Below, piece by piece: positions 15,739 to 24,977 of a stretch of 64,000 nucleotides of DNA. How positions within the stretch are numbered: the first letter of the stretch is position 1; the number at the start of each line of letters is the position of its first letter. Position numbers and translations under genes: made by a program. Source of the stretch: Perlabentimonas gracilis (lineage in GTDB: Bacteria > Bacteroidota > Bacteroidia > Bacteroidales > Tenuifilaceae); NCBI RefSeq assembly GCF_011174675.1, contig NZ_JAANIG010000016.1:23980-87979 (forward strand), read 5' to 3'. The notes below the pieces were generated by a model. That model was not told the origin of the DNA, made no database searches, and saw nothing but the letters and a program-made list of their open reading frames with translations.

Positions 15739-16089
15739 ATGTTAAATCAGTACGAAACCGTTTTCATAGCTACTCCCGTTTTGTCTGAGGCCCAGATGAA
15801 GGAAGCGGTTGACAAGTTCAAAGGTGTAATCACCGGCAATGGCGGTGAAATAGTACACGAAGAGAACTGGGGACTAAAGAAATTGGCCTACCCCATTCAG
15901 AAAAAATCCACAGGATTTTACTACCTCATTGAGTTTAAGGCTCCTGGCGATCTGATCGACAAACTAGAAATTCAGTACCGTCGTGACGAGCGCGTTATTC
16001 GTTTCTTAACCTTCCGTATGGATAAGCATTCTGTTGAGTATGCCCAGAAGAAGAGATCAAAGGTTGAACAACAAAAGAAGGAGGAGTAA
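15739..16089 (+). CDS. rpsF: 30S ribosomal protein S6
   Basis: Component of the small-subunit platform, binding 16S rRNA with S18. The start [15 protein letters not shown] and the later [21 protein letters not shown] are conserved S6 features. It has 116 residues, with a lysine-rich tail of moderate length. First gene of the S6-S18-L9 operon, the standard bacterial order, 3 bp before rpsR. Confidence 0.97.
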   Translation: MLNQYETVFIATPVLSEAQMKEAVDKFKGVITGNGGEIVHEENWGLKKLAYPIQKKSTGFYYLIEFKAPGDLIDKLEIQYRRDERVIRFLTFRMDKHSVEYAQKKRSKVEQQKKEE

Positions 16090-16092
16090 AAC

Positions 16093-16362
16093 ATGGCACA
16101 GAATCAGAGCGAAATTAGATATCTTACACCCCCAACCGTAGATATCAAGAAGAAGAAGTACTGCCGTTTCAAGAAGAATGGTATTAAGTACATTGATTAT
16201 AAAGATCCTGAATTTCTTAAGAAGTTCCTAAACGAGCAAGGTCGTATCCTGCCTCGTCGCCTTACCGGAACCTCGCTTAAGTATCAGCGTAAAGTTGCCA
16301 CCGCTGTGAAAAGGGCACGCCATTTGGCATTGCTGCCATTTGTAACCGATTTGTTGAAATAA
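16093..16362 (+). CDS. rpsR: 30S ribosomal protein S18
   Basis: An 89-residue S18 with the signature [20 protein letters not shown] and [20 protein letters not shown]. It partners with S6 on the 30S platform. The N-terminus has [12 protein letters not shown] with one cysteine, so a full zinc-type four-cysteine form is not present. Middle gene of the operon. Confidence 0.97.
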   Translation: MAQNQSEIRYLTPPTVDIKKKKYCRFKKNGIKYIDYKDPEFLKKFLNEQGRILPRRLTGTSLKYQRKVATAVKRARHLALLPFVTDLLK

Positions 16363-16380
16363 ACTCTGGAGAACAAAGCG

Positions 16381-16827
16381 ATGGAAATTATACTAAAACA
16401 AGACGTAGCCACACTTGGCCACAAAGACGATATCATCACTGTAAAGGATGGTTATGCACGCAATTACCTTATACCACAGGGTTATGCAACTGCTGCCACC
16501 GAGTCGGCAAAGAAAGTTTTAGCCGAGAACATTCGCCAGCGAGCTCACAAAGAGGCTAAAATTAAGGGCGATGCTGAAGCCATTGCTCAAAAGCTCGAAG
16601 GGCTTAAGCTTACCATTGGCGCAAAAACTAGCACCACTGGAAAAATCTTTGGTTCGGTTAACACTATTCAGATAGCTGAGTCGTTGAAGGAGAAAGGCTT
16701 CGATATCGATAGAAAAGTTATCCTTATCAAGGAGGAGCAGATTAAAGAGGTTGGCTCTTACACTGCCGAAATTAAGCTTCACCGTGAGGTGAAAGTTAGC
16801 ATTGAGTTTGAAGTTGTAGCGGAGTAA
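16381..16827 (+). CDS. rplI: 50S ribosomal protein L9
   Basis: A 148-residue L9: the N-terminal 23S-binding domain starts MEIILKQDVATLGHKDDIITVKDGYARNYL (read as two adjoining conserved blocks), followed by the long connecting helix (ENIRQRAHKEAKIKGDAE) and the C-terminal domain with TTGKIFGSV. Last gene of the operon, followed by a strong terminator. Confidence 0.97.
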   Translation: MEIILKQDVATLGHKDDIITVKDGYARNYLIPQGYATAATESAKKVLAENIRQRAHKEAKIKGDAEAIAQKLEGLKLTIGAKTSTTGKIFGSVNTIQIAESLKEKGFDIDRKVILIKEEQIKEVGSYTAEIKLHREVKVSIEFEVVAE

Positions 16828-16848
16828 TCGCTGTAACTTTTACATAAC

Positions 16849-16878
16849 AAAAAAGGCCTCGGATTCGAGGCCTTTTTT
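16849..16878. terminator. Terminator between rplI and ridA
   Basis: GGCCTC/GAGGCC stem extended by A6/T6, usable in both directions for the convergent transcripts. Confidence 0.85.
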
Positions 16879-16895
16879 GTTTGATAAACCGTTCG

Positions 16896-17273
16896 TTATC
16901 GAACAGCAATAGCTTCTATTTCAACAAGTACACCTAGGGGAAGTTTTACCACTCCGTATGCAGCTCGCGCAGGCATTTTCTCGGTAAAGTACTTGGCGTA
17001 AACCTCGTTCATGGGAACAAAATTGTCCATGTCGTTGAGTAGGCAGGTAGTTTTTACAACATTCTCGTAGCCAAGTCCAGCTTCTGCCAGGATGGCGCCC
17101 ATATTCTTGAGAACCTGCTCGGTTTGCTCAGCAATACCACCCTCAATAATTTTCCCAGTTTCGGGTACAACAGGAATTTGACCCGAAATGAATACTAGTC
17201 CACCTGCTTCAACGGCTTGGCTATATGGGCCTACCGCTTTAGGTGCTTTTTCGGTATTAATTATTTTCTTCAT
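16896..17273 (-). CDS. ridA: RidA family enamine/imine deaminase
   Basis: Hydrolyses reactive enamine/imine intermediates made by PLP enzymes such as threonine dehydratase. The 125 residues show the full family pattern: KAPKAVGPYSQAVEAGGLVFISGQ, then VVKTTCLLNDMDNFVPMNEVY, PARAAYGVVKLPLG and the final VEIEAIA. The conserved Arg of PARAAY is present, so it should be an active RidA rather than a diverged paralog. It lies 32 bp after lptD in the same direction. Confidence 0.93.
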   Translation of the reverse strand: MKKIINTEKAPKAVGPYSQAVEAGGLVFISGQIPVVPETGKIIEGGIAEQTEQVLKNMGAILAEAGLGYENVVKTTCLLNDMDNFVPMNEVYAKYFTEKMPARAAYGVVKLPLGVLVEIEAIAVR

Positions 17274-17305
17274 ACTAATTAATTGTTTGGGGTTTAAGAA
17301 ATATA

Positions 17306-20029
17306 CTATCTATCGTAATGGCTTTGACGACGAGAGAGCTTAAGATCTCGAAGCGTACCCGATTTAACGTTAATTTTAAAGCTAAAACTCCTTAGGTATC
17401 CCAGGGGTACAACCGAAAGGCTCATCTCCCAGCAATGCAGGTCTCTAAAAAAGTTGAGCGAAGTGGTGGTTAGCTTCTTGCCTTTAAAGTCGTACCCCGA
17501 GCGGAAGCCAATCTTCCATTTGGGCGAAAGGCTAACATCGCCTGAAAAAGAAAGCGTTTGGGTTGTAACAGGTTCAAGCCGCTGTTTAGCGTATGAAAAG
17601 GAGTAGTCGAACCGCATATTCCAAGGTACATCAAAGTCAACGTAGTCGCTATCGATATACCCTGTGCCTATGCTTTCGCCAAACATAGGATTGTCCATAT
17701 CTCCTCCCATCGGCATGCCGTCTAAACCTCCCCGCATGTCCCCCCTGTGAGCATCGAGACTACCTCCGTGGCCACCCGATCCACCGCCACCTTCGCCCCC
17801 ACTTAGCGAGAAGCTCACACCAGCACGAAAACTTGTTAGCCTAAATAACTGACGGTTAAGGTCAAACTGAAACTCTTTAACTTTATTACCTCGCTCATCA
17901 AGGCCATATGGATCGAGAGTTCCAGAAAAGTTGATGTTAAACATTTCGAAGAGGGTGGTGCGGGCAGTTACGGAAACTGGGCTCCAGTTTATGGAGTCGG
18001 CAAGCATATTATATCCGGTGTTGAGGTTAAAGCTTTCAAGAAGTTTTATTTTTCGAGTGTTAGAGGTCGTGTCCTTGTCGCTAAGTACCTTCATCTCAAC
18101 ATTATTGGTAAGTCCAAAGCTTACTACCCCACTTTTGCCCTTGCCGGGACTACCAAAGAGGGCTCCCTGAAAGATTGAGTATTCATGCTCGCGGGTGCCA
18201 GCCGAGTCAGCTTGCACAGTCTCATAAAAGCCATACTTGGCCTCGCTAAAATCGGGCCTGTACGAGAGTGATACGTTGGGAGTCATTACGTGCCTAATGG
18301 CTTGTACTTTCGATGTTGATCGAAAATTGTACATTCCATAAAGTTTGGTGCTTGCCGATACCGATGAGTTGTACTGGTAGGCTCGTTTAAAACCCTGAAC
18401 ATCTTCGGTTACAATTTTCTGCTCCTCCTGATCCCAGCGTTTGGTTATTGTTTTGGTGTACCAGCTCTCGTTGTAGCTTACCGAGGGGCTAACTGTGATG
18501 TAGTTAAGCACATTGAATGAGGTTGATATGGGAATTCGATGCTGCATTCCGTTCCTCATCTTTTCAAATGTACTTAGCGATAGGATGGAGTCAGTTCGGG
18601 TATTTACTGAGTTGTCGAGGTTACCACTGTACGATAATCCAATCTTTTCGTACCATGCCGGAGCGCCAATATTGTTCTTGCGCTTAAATGGATATATTCG
18701 GTTCATGTTCAGCGCCATCTTTGGGAAGCCAATGTTGATCGTGCTATCCCGGTTGTTTTGCGAGTGGTTCATCGATGCGGTCATGCTGAAGGGTGTTCCT
18801 GGCCAAACCTTTGAATAGGAAACGCTTGATGAGATAGAGTTGGTTAGGAAGTTATCAACGCTTTGTGCATTGTAACGGTTATGGCTTGGCGATCCCAGGT
18901 TTAGCCTTGCCTGAAATGTAGAGTTAGGGTTAGCCTTAGGATCTTGGCTGTGGCTCCATCTTAGCCAGTACGACTGATCCTTCATGTAGTCGGGGTACCC
19001 CTTTTCGCCCAGTATATTCTGCGAAAAATCGAAAGCAAAGCTGCCTGAGTATCTATAACGCTTACGGTAAGAGGTAAGAAAGTTGGTTGCCCATGATCCT
19101 TTTGAGTAAATGTTCCCTGTTACTTTAAGGTCAAAGTAATCACTCAGCCCAAGGTACATCCCCCCGCCACGTAGGAAAAAGCCTCGCTGAGCCTCCTCGC
19201 CGTACTCTGGCATCACAATTCCCGAGGAGCGTCCTTTCTTGCTGGGGAAAAAGCCAAAGGGGAGAATTAATGGGAATGGAACATCCTCAATAACTAGGAA
19301 GGCTGGCCCAGTAATCAACTTGTCGTTAGGGAGGAGCTTTGCTTTTGAGATGGAGATGTAGAAGTGCGGCTCCTCATGATCGCACGTGGTGTACTTTCCA
19401 CCCATTACATTTATCGACTTGTCGGGCATAAGCTTGGTGTCGTGGCTATGCAAAAAGCCATCGGCCTCCTCGGTAATTACCCCATATATCTTAGCCTTTT
19501 GGGTATCGAAGTTGTAGCGCATGCTCTCCATATTAAACACCTGTTCCCCCTCTTTAAATACTGGTTTACCAATAATATTCCCAGTGGAGTCAGGTCTTCC
19601 CCTTGCAAATACAATGCTGCTTTCCATATCGTACTCTATGTATGCCGCAGTTAGCTCCATACGTTGGTACTTTACCTTAGCATCGCCCCATAGGTATACC
19701 TTCTTCCCATCGATGGAGTAGAGGAGCGAGTCCTTGGCCTCTTTAAAAATGGGATCGTCGATGGGCGATTTGGTTTTAGGTTTTAGGGTATCGGCTGCTA
19801 TGGTTACCGAATCCTTAGGAAGAGTTAACGAGTCGGTACTTATACTAAGGGTATCTGTTGGTATGGTTGTTGTGTCGGGCGATTGTGCAGAATAATTGCT
19901 AAGATTAGCGGCTAGTGTGTTTGGATAAACGTAGTTAGTCGCTAAAAAAGAAAGAAATAAAAAAAGAGTTGCTCTCAAATGCAATTTTAGTGCTATTTTT
20001 GTGGGATAATACTTAGAAATCGAGCTCAA
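17306..20029 (-). CDS. lptD: LptD-like outer-membrane LPS-assembly protein
   Basis: Large outer-membrane protein expected to insert lipopolysaccharide into the outer leaflet. The first 40 residues form a signal sequence (LFLFLSFLATNYVYPNTLAA). An OstA/LptA-like periplasmic domain follows (KKVYLWGDAKVKYQRMELTA, then TYTTCDHEEPHFYI-like strands), then a beta-barrel of many aromatic strands ending in ...RRQSHYDR. It is 907 residues long. An odd Gly/His/Met/Asp-rich segment at about 740-780 (GGEGGGGSGGHGG, then GGLDGMPMGGDMDNPMFG) interrupts the barrel. Only 29 bp separate its start from the divergent amidase start. A minus-strand TAGTTTTG (20027-20034) lies over its own ATG, so a start further in, at a TTG codon before LHLRAT, is possible. 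Confidence 0.85.
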   Translation of the reverse strand: MSSISKYYPTKIALKLHLRATLFLFLSFLATNYVYPNTLAANLSNYSAQSPDTTTIPTDTLSISTDSLTLPKDSVTIAADTLKPKTKSPIDDPIFKEAKDSLLYSIDGKKVYLWGDAKVKYQRMELTAAYIEYDMESSIVFARGRPDSTGNIIGKPVFKEGEQVFNMESMRYNFDTQKAKIYGVITEEADGFLHSHDTKLMPDKSINVMGGKYTTCDHEEPHFYISISKAKLLPNDKLITGPAFLVIEDVPFPLILPFGFFPSKKGRSSGIVMPEYGEEAQRGFFLRGGGMYLGLSDYFDLKVTGNIYSKGSWATNFLTSYRKRYRYSGSFAFDFSQNILGEKGYPDYMKDQSYWLRWSHSQDPKANPNSTFQARLNLGSPSHNRYNAQSVDNFLTNSISSSVSYSKVWPGTPFSMTASMNHSQNNRDSTINIGFPKMALNMNRIYPFKRKNNIGAPAWYEKIGLSYSGNLDNSVNTRTDSILSLSTFEKMRNGMQHRIPISTSFNVLNYITVSPSVSYNESWYTKTITKRWDQEEQKIVTEDVQGFKRAYQYNSSVSASTKLYGMYNFRSTSKVQAIRHVMTPNVSLSYRPDFSEAKYGFYETVQADSAGTREHEYSIFQGALFGSPGKGKSGVVSFGLTNNVEMKVLSDKDTTSNTRKIKLLESFNLNTGYNMLADSINWSPVSVTARTTLFEMFNINFSGTLDPYGLDERGNKVKEFQFDLNRQLFRLTSFRAGVSFSLSGGEGGGGSGGHGGSLDAHRGDMRGGLDGMPMGGDMDNPMFGESIGTGYIDSDYVDFDVPWNMRFDYSFSYAKQRLEPVTTQTLSFSGDVSLSPKWKIGFRSGYDFKGKKLTTTSLNFFRDLHCWEMSLSVVPLGYLRSFSFKINVKSGTLRDLKLSRRQSHYDR
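19969..20001 (+). promoter_or_regulatory. Candidate amidase promoter inside lptD
   Basis: TTG, 22 bp, TATTTTTG (19994-20001) on the plus strand matches the -33/-7 pattern and lies within the lptD signal-peptide codons, about 58 bp before the amidase ATG. Confidence 0.5.
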
Positions 20030-20058
20030 AACTACTAAAAAAAAGAATCTTTGAGCAT

Positions 20059-21255
20059 ATGCGAGTTGTAAATAAAATTAAAAACATAATAACGGGCTTT
20101 CGGCTAGCCGTAGTATGGGTTGTAACCTTATTTTTACTCTTCCCCTCTGTTGGTTTTTCACAGGAGATATACAAGCTGCGGAAGGTGGTTATTGACCCAG
20201 GCCATGGCGGGCGCGATGTAGGAGCTTCAGGCAAAAAGTCTTTGGAGAAGGATATTGTGCTTAATGTTGCCCTGTTAGTAGGTAGTTACATTGAGCAGCA
20301 CCTCCCCGATGTGGAGGTTATTTACACACGCAAAACGGATGTTTTTGTGCCCCTCGAAAAGAGGAGCCAAATAGCCAACGAGAATGAGGCTGATCTTTTC
20401 ATCTCCATCCATTGTAATGCAAACCCAAGCCGATCGCCTTACGGAACTGAAACCTACGTAATGGGGTTACACAAGTCGCAGGACAATTTGGATGTGGCCA
20501 TGCGCGAGAACGCTGTAATTGCATACGAGGAGGACTATACATCAAAGTATGAAGGGTACGATCCAACCTCAGCTGAATCATACATCATCTTTAGCCTGAT
20601 GCAGAACTCCTTTCTAGATCAAAGCCTTAATATCGCTAGCCTTATTCAGGATGAGTTTAGGGAGCGCGCTAGGAGGCGCGACAGGGGCGTTAAGCAGGCA
20701 GGATTTGTGGTGCTATGGCAAAACTCTATGCCTAGCGTACTGGTTGAGCTAGGTTTTTTAAGTAACCCCAAGGAGGAGGAATACCTTATAACATCCGAAG
20801 GGCAGGCGTATCTTGCCTCAGCAATATTCAGGGCGTTTAGGGAGTATAAGAGTTTGGTGGAATCGAGGAGTGCGTTCACTGCCGAAAACCAGTTCGACCA
20901 GGTGTTGTCGTCGAGTAAAACAGTGGAGGCAACCACTTTAACAAGCCAATGGAGCGATGAGCAGCAGGGAGCAAAGCCAGCAGCTATTGGAAATGGGCTA
21001 CACTACAAGGTACAGGTAACTGCTTCTAGTAATCCCATCCCAGCTACCTCACCAATATTTACAAAGCTAAGTAATGTTGAAGAACTTGCCGTTGATGGCC
21101 TGTTTAAGTATTTGGTTGGTAGCAAGTCCACATATACCGAAACAGTAGCCTTTTGCCAGCAAGTGCGAGAGCACTTCCCCGATGCATTTATTGTAGCATT
21201 TAAGGATGGCAAGCAGATTCCTTTAGATCAGGCTCGAAGAATTTCATCGAATTAA
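20059..21255 (+). CDS. N-acetylmuramoyl-L-alanine amidase with C-terminal SPOR-like domain
   Basis: Zinc amidase that cleaves the glycan-peptide bond of peptidoglycan, acting in the periplasm. A signal segment (VVTLFLLFPSVGFS) precedes the Amidase_3 domain, in which VVIDPGHGGRDVGASG gives zinc ligand His49, Glu63 follows, then LFISIHCNANPS and the late catalytic Glu in VLVELGFLSNPKEEEYL. Residues about 310-398 (LHYKVQVTAS to PDAFIVAFKDG) look like a SPOR/peptidoglycan-binding fold. It is 398 residues long and followed 11 bp later by the MCE gene. Confidence 0.92.
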   Translation: MRVVNKIKNIITGFRLAVVWVVTLFLLFPSVGFSQEIYKLRKVVIDPGHGGRDVGASGKKSLEKDIVLNVALLVGSYIEQHLPDVEVIYTRKTDVFVPLEKRSQIANENEADLFISIHCNANPSRSPYGTETYVMGLHKSQDNLDVAMRENAVIAYEEDYTSKYEGYDPTSAESYIIFSLMQNSFLDQSLNIASLIQDEFRERARRRDRGVKQAGFVVLWQNSMPSVLVELGFLSNPKEEEYLITSEGQAYLASAIFRAFREYKSLVESRSAFTAENQFDQVLSSSKTVEATTLTSQWSDEQQGAKPAAIGNGLHYKVQVTASSNPIPATSPIFTKLSNVEELAVDGLFKYLVGSKSTYTETVAFCQQVREHFPDAFIVAFKDGKQIPLDQARRISSN

Positions 21256-21266
21256 AATGTAACGTT

Positions 21267-22250
21267 ATGAAGATAACTCGTGAAGCAAAGATTGGATTAT
21301 TCACAGCAATATGTTTAGCCACCCTGTTTTGGGGGGTTAACTTCTTAAAGGGTAAAAATGTTTTTAGCCGAACCAATACATTTCATGCAGTTTACAATAG
21401 GGTAGATGGCCTAAAAGTTACAAACGATGTGGTGCTTAGTGGTTATAAGGTGGGAACAGTGAAGAGCATAAAATTTGAGGAGGGGCATACGGGTCGAATA
21501 ATTGTAACGTTGCTTATTGAGAAGAAATACCTTGTGCCCAAAAATTCAGTTGCCAAACTTATTAGCTCCGATATTATGGGGGGAAAGGCCATTCGCCTTG
21601 AGCTCGCTCCCAATCAAGAGTACCATTCACAAGGTGATACGCTAATCTCGTCCATTGAAACAGGATTGCTCGATCAGCTTATTTACGAGATGGTTCCCAT
21701 TAAGGAGAAAGCCGAAACCTTAATGGAAGATTTGGGTAAGGTTTTAACAGCTGTTGATCAGGTATTAAATCCACAAAATCAAGAGAACATCAATAGGAGC
21801 TTCGCCTCGCTAAGCAGTTCCCTGGAGAATATAAATAGCGCATCGAAATCTCTTGATGAGCTGCTTAACTCCGACGAGAGTGACCTAAAGAAAATTCTTA
21901 GCAATATGAATGAGCTAACCCACAGCTTAAAAAGTAACGCATCGGGTATCGACACTGTTATTAACAACTTTGCTGCAATTAGCGATACCATTGCTAAAGC
22001 TAACCTAGGGCGCATATTAGCTCAAACCGACTCGGCGTTGATGGCAGTAAACCAACTTATTACAAGTATTAATGCTGGGGAGGGGTCAATGGGGGCATTG
22101 ATGCACAACGATACCTTGTACAATAATTTGGAGCAATCGGCAAAGAATTTAGAGCTGCTGCTTTACGATATGAAAGTAAATCCAAAACGTTACATCAACT
22201 TTTCTCTCATCGATTTCAGCCGTACCCGATATGTCGAATCAAAGGATTAA
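21267..22250 (+). CDS. MlaD/MCE family lipid-transport protein
   Basis: A single N-terminal membrane helix (LFTAICLATLFWGVNFLKG) is followed by an MCE domain (about residues 35-115: FHAVYNRVDGLKVTNDVVLSGYKVG), then a long helical tail rich in Asn, Ser and Leu. This is the architecture of the substrate-binding subunit of Mla-type phospholipid transporters in the periplasm. The ATPase and permease are not adjacent. Co-transcription with the amidase is likely. Confidence 0.88.
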   Translation: MKITREAKIGLFTAICLATLFWGVNFLKGKNVFSRTNTFHAVYNRVDGLKVTNDVVLSGYKVGTVKSIKFEEGHTGRIIVTLLIEKKYLVPKNSVAKLISSDIMGGKAIRLELAPNQEYHSQGDTLISSIETGLLDQLIYEMVPIKEKAETLMEDLGKVLTAVDQVLNPQNQENINRSFASLSSSLENINSASKSLDELLNSDESDLKKILSNMNELTHSLKSNASGIDTVINNFAAISDTIAKANLGRILAQTDSALMAVNQLITSINAGEGSMGALMHNDTLYNNLEQSAKNLELLLYDMKVNPKRYINFSLIDFSRTRYVESKD

Positions 22251-22600
22251 GCGCTGATATTTTATAATGCACTGTAAAACAAGGCAATAGTCCTATGAGG
22301 TTAATTCACAGTGACTTTGTATTTTTGAGTCACTTTACACTTCTTAGCTATTGCTTAAGATGTATGCTGCAAAGTTTTATCCCTCAACTTTTTATAGTTA
22401 TCAACAACCTAGTGTTCAGATTAACAGGAGGATAGGGATTTGTGTGAAAAAAAATAAAAAATATTTGCATGATATATAACCGTTTAAATGAGGTTTGACA
22501 AAAGCAACATTTTTTTTGTTTTTTTTTCAGTAATTTTTTCACAATTTTGTTCTCCCTACTTCGATTAACCAAAAGTTTTAACATATAAATAGTAAGCATT
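22251..22600. other. A/T-rich region upstream of dnaA
   Basis: A 350-bp gap, very A/T-rich in its second half, with one near-consensus DnaA box TTATCAACA (22398-22406) and a weaker TTATCCCTC (22378-22386). Direct autoregulation of dnaA is plausible; too few boxes are visible to call an origin. No gene was seen. Confidence 0.4.
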
Positions 22601-24037
22601 GTGAAGGTTGTTGATTACCAGGAAGCCTGGGGTAATTGTCTGAAAATCATAAAGGATAACGTTCCTCCAGTTAGTTTCAAAACATGGTTTGAGCCCATTG
22701 TACCGTTAAGACTTGAGAACAATGTTTTAACCATTCAGGTACCAAGCCCATTTTTCTACGAGTACCTCGAGGAGCAGTTTATCGATATCCTCAGAAAGAC
22801 CCTACGAAAAGAGTTGGGGCAGGGTGCAAAGCTCGAGTACAACGTTGTGATGGAAAATCACAGCGCCTTATCGAGTAAACCTGTAACCGTGGTGTTGCCA
22901 ACACAAAACAAAACCGAGCTTAGGAATAAGCCGGTTTCGATGCAGCACACAAGCAATGGCGATTACAAAATCAAAAATCCATTCGTAATCCCTGGCATCA
23001 AAAAGCTGCATGTCGATCCGCAGCTAAACCCCGACAATACCTTTACCAATTATGTTGAGGGAGAGTGCAACAGGTTAGCTCGTTCGGCAGGGATGGCAGT
23101 TGCCAATGCACCTGGTAAAACGGCATTCAATCCTTTGCTCATATATGGGAATTCGGGACTTGGAAAAACCCACTTGGCTCAGGCCATTGGAATCCGAGTA
23201 AAGGAAAAGTCGCCCGAAAAGGTGGTTCTTTACGTTAACGCCGTTAAGTTTCAAACACAATACGTGGAGGCCGTTCGTAATAACAATACCAACGACTTTG
23301 TGCATTTCTACCAAATGATTGATGTGCTGATTATTGATGATGTGCATGAGTTTGCCGGTAAGGAGAAGACTCAAGATACCTTTTTCCACATCTTTAATCA
23401 CCTACATCAGGCGGGGAAGCAAATTATTCTAACATCCGATAAACCACCTGTAGAGCTGCAAGGACTTGAGCAGCGCCTGTTGTCGCGATTTAAGTGGGGC
23501 CTTTCCGCCGATTTGCAATCGCCCGATTTTGAGACCAGGGTAGCCATCCTTCGTCAGAAGATATATAAGGACGGTATTGACTTGTCCGACGAGGTGGTTG
23601 AGTACATTGCAACAAACATCACCAATAATATTCGCGAGCTGGAAGGAGCCCTTATATCGTTGTTGGCTCAGTCTACTCTAAACCGTAAGGAGATAACCAT
23701 TGAGCTAGCCTCCGAGATGATTGATAAGCTGGTTAAGAATACCAAGCGCGAAATATCAATTGATTACATACAGAAGATTGTAAGCGAATACTTTGGATTA
23801 CCCAGCGATGTGCTGCATACCAAAACCCGTAAGCGCGAGATTGTGCAGGCAAGGCAAATTGCAATGTACTTCTCAAAAAGTTTAACCAAAAGTTCGCTAT
23901 CTACCATTGGGAGTTTGATTGGGGGCAAGGATCATGCCACCGTGCTGCATGCATGCAAAACCGTTAATAACCTTATAGATACCGATAAACGGTTTAAAAA
24001 TCAGATTGAGGATATAGAGCGTAAGCTGAAATTATAA
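22601..24037 (+). CDS. dnaA: Chromosomal replication initiator DnaA
   Basis: Binds DnaA boxes at oriC and opens the duplex. The start codon is GTG (MKVVDYQEAWGNCL). Domain I covers residues 1-80; a short linker follows. The AAA+ domain has Walker A GNSGLGKT (183-190), Walker B VLIIDDVHEF and a sensor stretch around LLSRFKWGL. The C-terminal DNA-binding domain carries the DnaA signature GGKDHATVLHACKTV. It is 478 residues long, normal. It is a single-gene unit with a terminator after it; no dnaN or other origin gene is adjacent. Confidence 0.97.
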   Translation: MKVVDYQEAWGNCLKIIKDNVPPVSFKTWFEPIVPLRLENNVLTIQVPSPFFYEYLEEQFIDILRKTLRKELGQGAKLEYNVVMENHSALSSKPVTVVLPTQNKTELRNKPVSMQHTSNGDYKIKNPFVIPGIKKLHVDPQLNPDNTFTNYVEGECNRLARSAGMAVANAPGKTAFNPLLIYGNSGLGKTHLAQAIGIRVKEKSPEKVVLYVNAVKFQTQYVEAVRNNNTNDFVHFYQMIDVLIIDDVHEFAGKEKTQDTFFHIFNHLHQAGKQIILTSDKPPVELQGLEQRLLSRFKWGLSADLQSPDFETRVAILRQKIYKDGIDLSDEVVEYIATNITNNIRELEGALISLLAQSTLNRKEITIELASEMIDKLVKNTKREISIDYIQKIVSEYFGLPSDVLHTKTRKREIVQARQIAMYFSKSLTKSSLSTIGSLIGGKDHATVLHACKTVNNLIDTDKRFKNQIEDIERKLKL

Positions 24038-24059
24038 TAACTTTGGGGGTATAACTCCC

Positions 24060-24100
24060 AAAAAAGGCAGTATGCTGAATTCAGTATGCTGCCTTTTTTA
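24060..24100 (+). terminator. Terminator after dnaA
   Basis: An imperfect long stem GGCAG...CTGCC enclosing CTGAATTCAG, flanked by A6 and T6 runs. Confidence 0.75.
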
Positions 24101-24134
24101 TATATGTATTCAAACTTGATTTGAAGTTTAAATA

Positions 24135-24977
24135 TTACTCGTGCTTAACAACAAACCATGGGTTTTCAATATCCTCCTTGTTGTACGTAAGGCGCTTACC
24201 ATCGTCAAGGGATAGCACTTTGCAGCCTGCACCTTCGGCTACAGCCTGACCTGCGGCCGTGTCCCACTCCGTGGTGGTTCCGAAACGAGGGTAAATGTCG
24301 GCATTACCCTCCGCTACCATACAGATCTTTAGTGATGATCCCCTGGCAATGATTTCAACCTCATCTTTCTCCTTTATAACCTTGTCGATAAAATCTTGCG
24401 TTTCGGGAGAGGTATGCGATCGGCTGGCCACAATTACGTAGTTGTTCCGTTTTGATGTAATGGGGAGTTTTTCCGATTTGTTGATAAACGAATCAATCTG
24501 CGATTGCTCATCAATTGGATTTGAAATGCCATTTACTCTATACGAACCAAGCCCATTGATTGAGAAATACAGCTGGTTTAAAACAGGAACATACACCACG
24601 CCCAGTATTGGGTAACCTTGGAACACCAAGGCAATGTTAACAGTAAACTCACCGTTACGCTTTATAAACTCTTTGGTGCCATCAAGAGGATCAACAAGCC
24701 AAAAGTACTCCCACCCCTTTCTCTCTTCGTAGAGGAGGTCTCGACCCTCCTCGCTAAGTACAGGGATTCTGGTTTTCATTAACGATTTTACAATTTCATC
24801 GTTGGCTAGCCTGTCGGCAAGGGTTAGTGGTGTAGCGTCCGATTTGAGGTTAACCTGAAAGTCATCGGAGTTGTACACTTTCATTATTAATGCACCTGCC
24901 CTAACTGCTGCGTTAATTGCTATAAAGAGCAAGTGCTTAAGTTCTGGTAGTTCAATCATTTTAAACTGTTTTTGCAT
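24135..24977 (-). CDS. cysQ: 3'(2'),5'-bisphosphate nucleotidase (CysQ)
   Basis: Hydrolyses 3'-phosphoadenosine 5'-phosphate to AMP, recycling the by-product of sulfate assimilation. It is an inositol-monophosphatase-fold enzyme of 280 residues. The metal-binding motifs are PVLSEEGRDLLYEE, WLVDPLDGTKEF and EWDTAAGQAVAEGAG. A second ATG six codons in (MIELPELKHLL) may be the real start. It is not linked to sulfate-assimilation genes here. Confidence 0.9.
   Translation of the reverse strand: MQKQFKMIELPELKHLLFIAINAAVRAGALIMKVYNSDDFQVNLKSDATPLTLADRLANDEIVKSLMKTRIPVLSEEGRDLLYEERKGWEYFWLVDPLDGTKEFIKRNGEFTVNIALVFQGYPILGVVYVPVLNQLYFSINGLGSYRVNGISNPIDEQSQIDSFINKSEKLPITSKRNNYVIVASRSHTSPETQDFIDKVIKEKDEVEIIARGSSLKICMVAEGNADIYPRFGTTTEWDTAAGQAVAEGAGCKVLSLDDGKRLTYNKEDIENPWFVVKHE

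Noticed and set aside
22251..22600. Chromosomal origin upstream of dnaA
   Set aside because: Only one near-consensus DnaA box and one weak box; no clustering and no typical neighbour genes.
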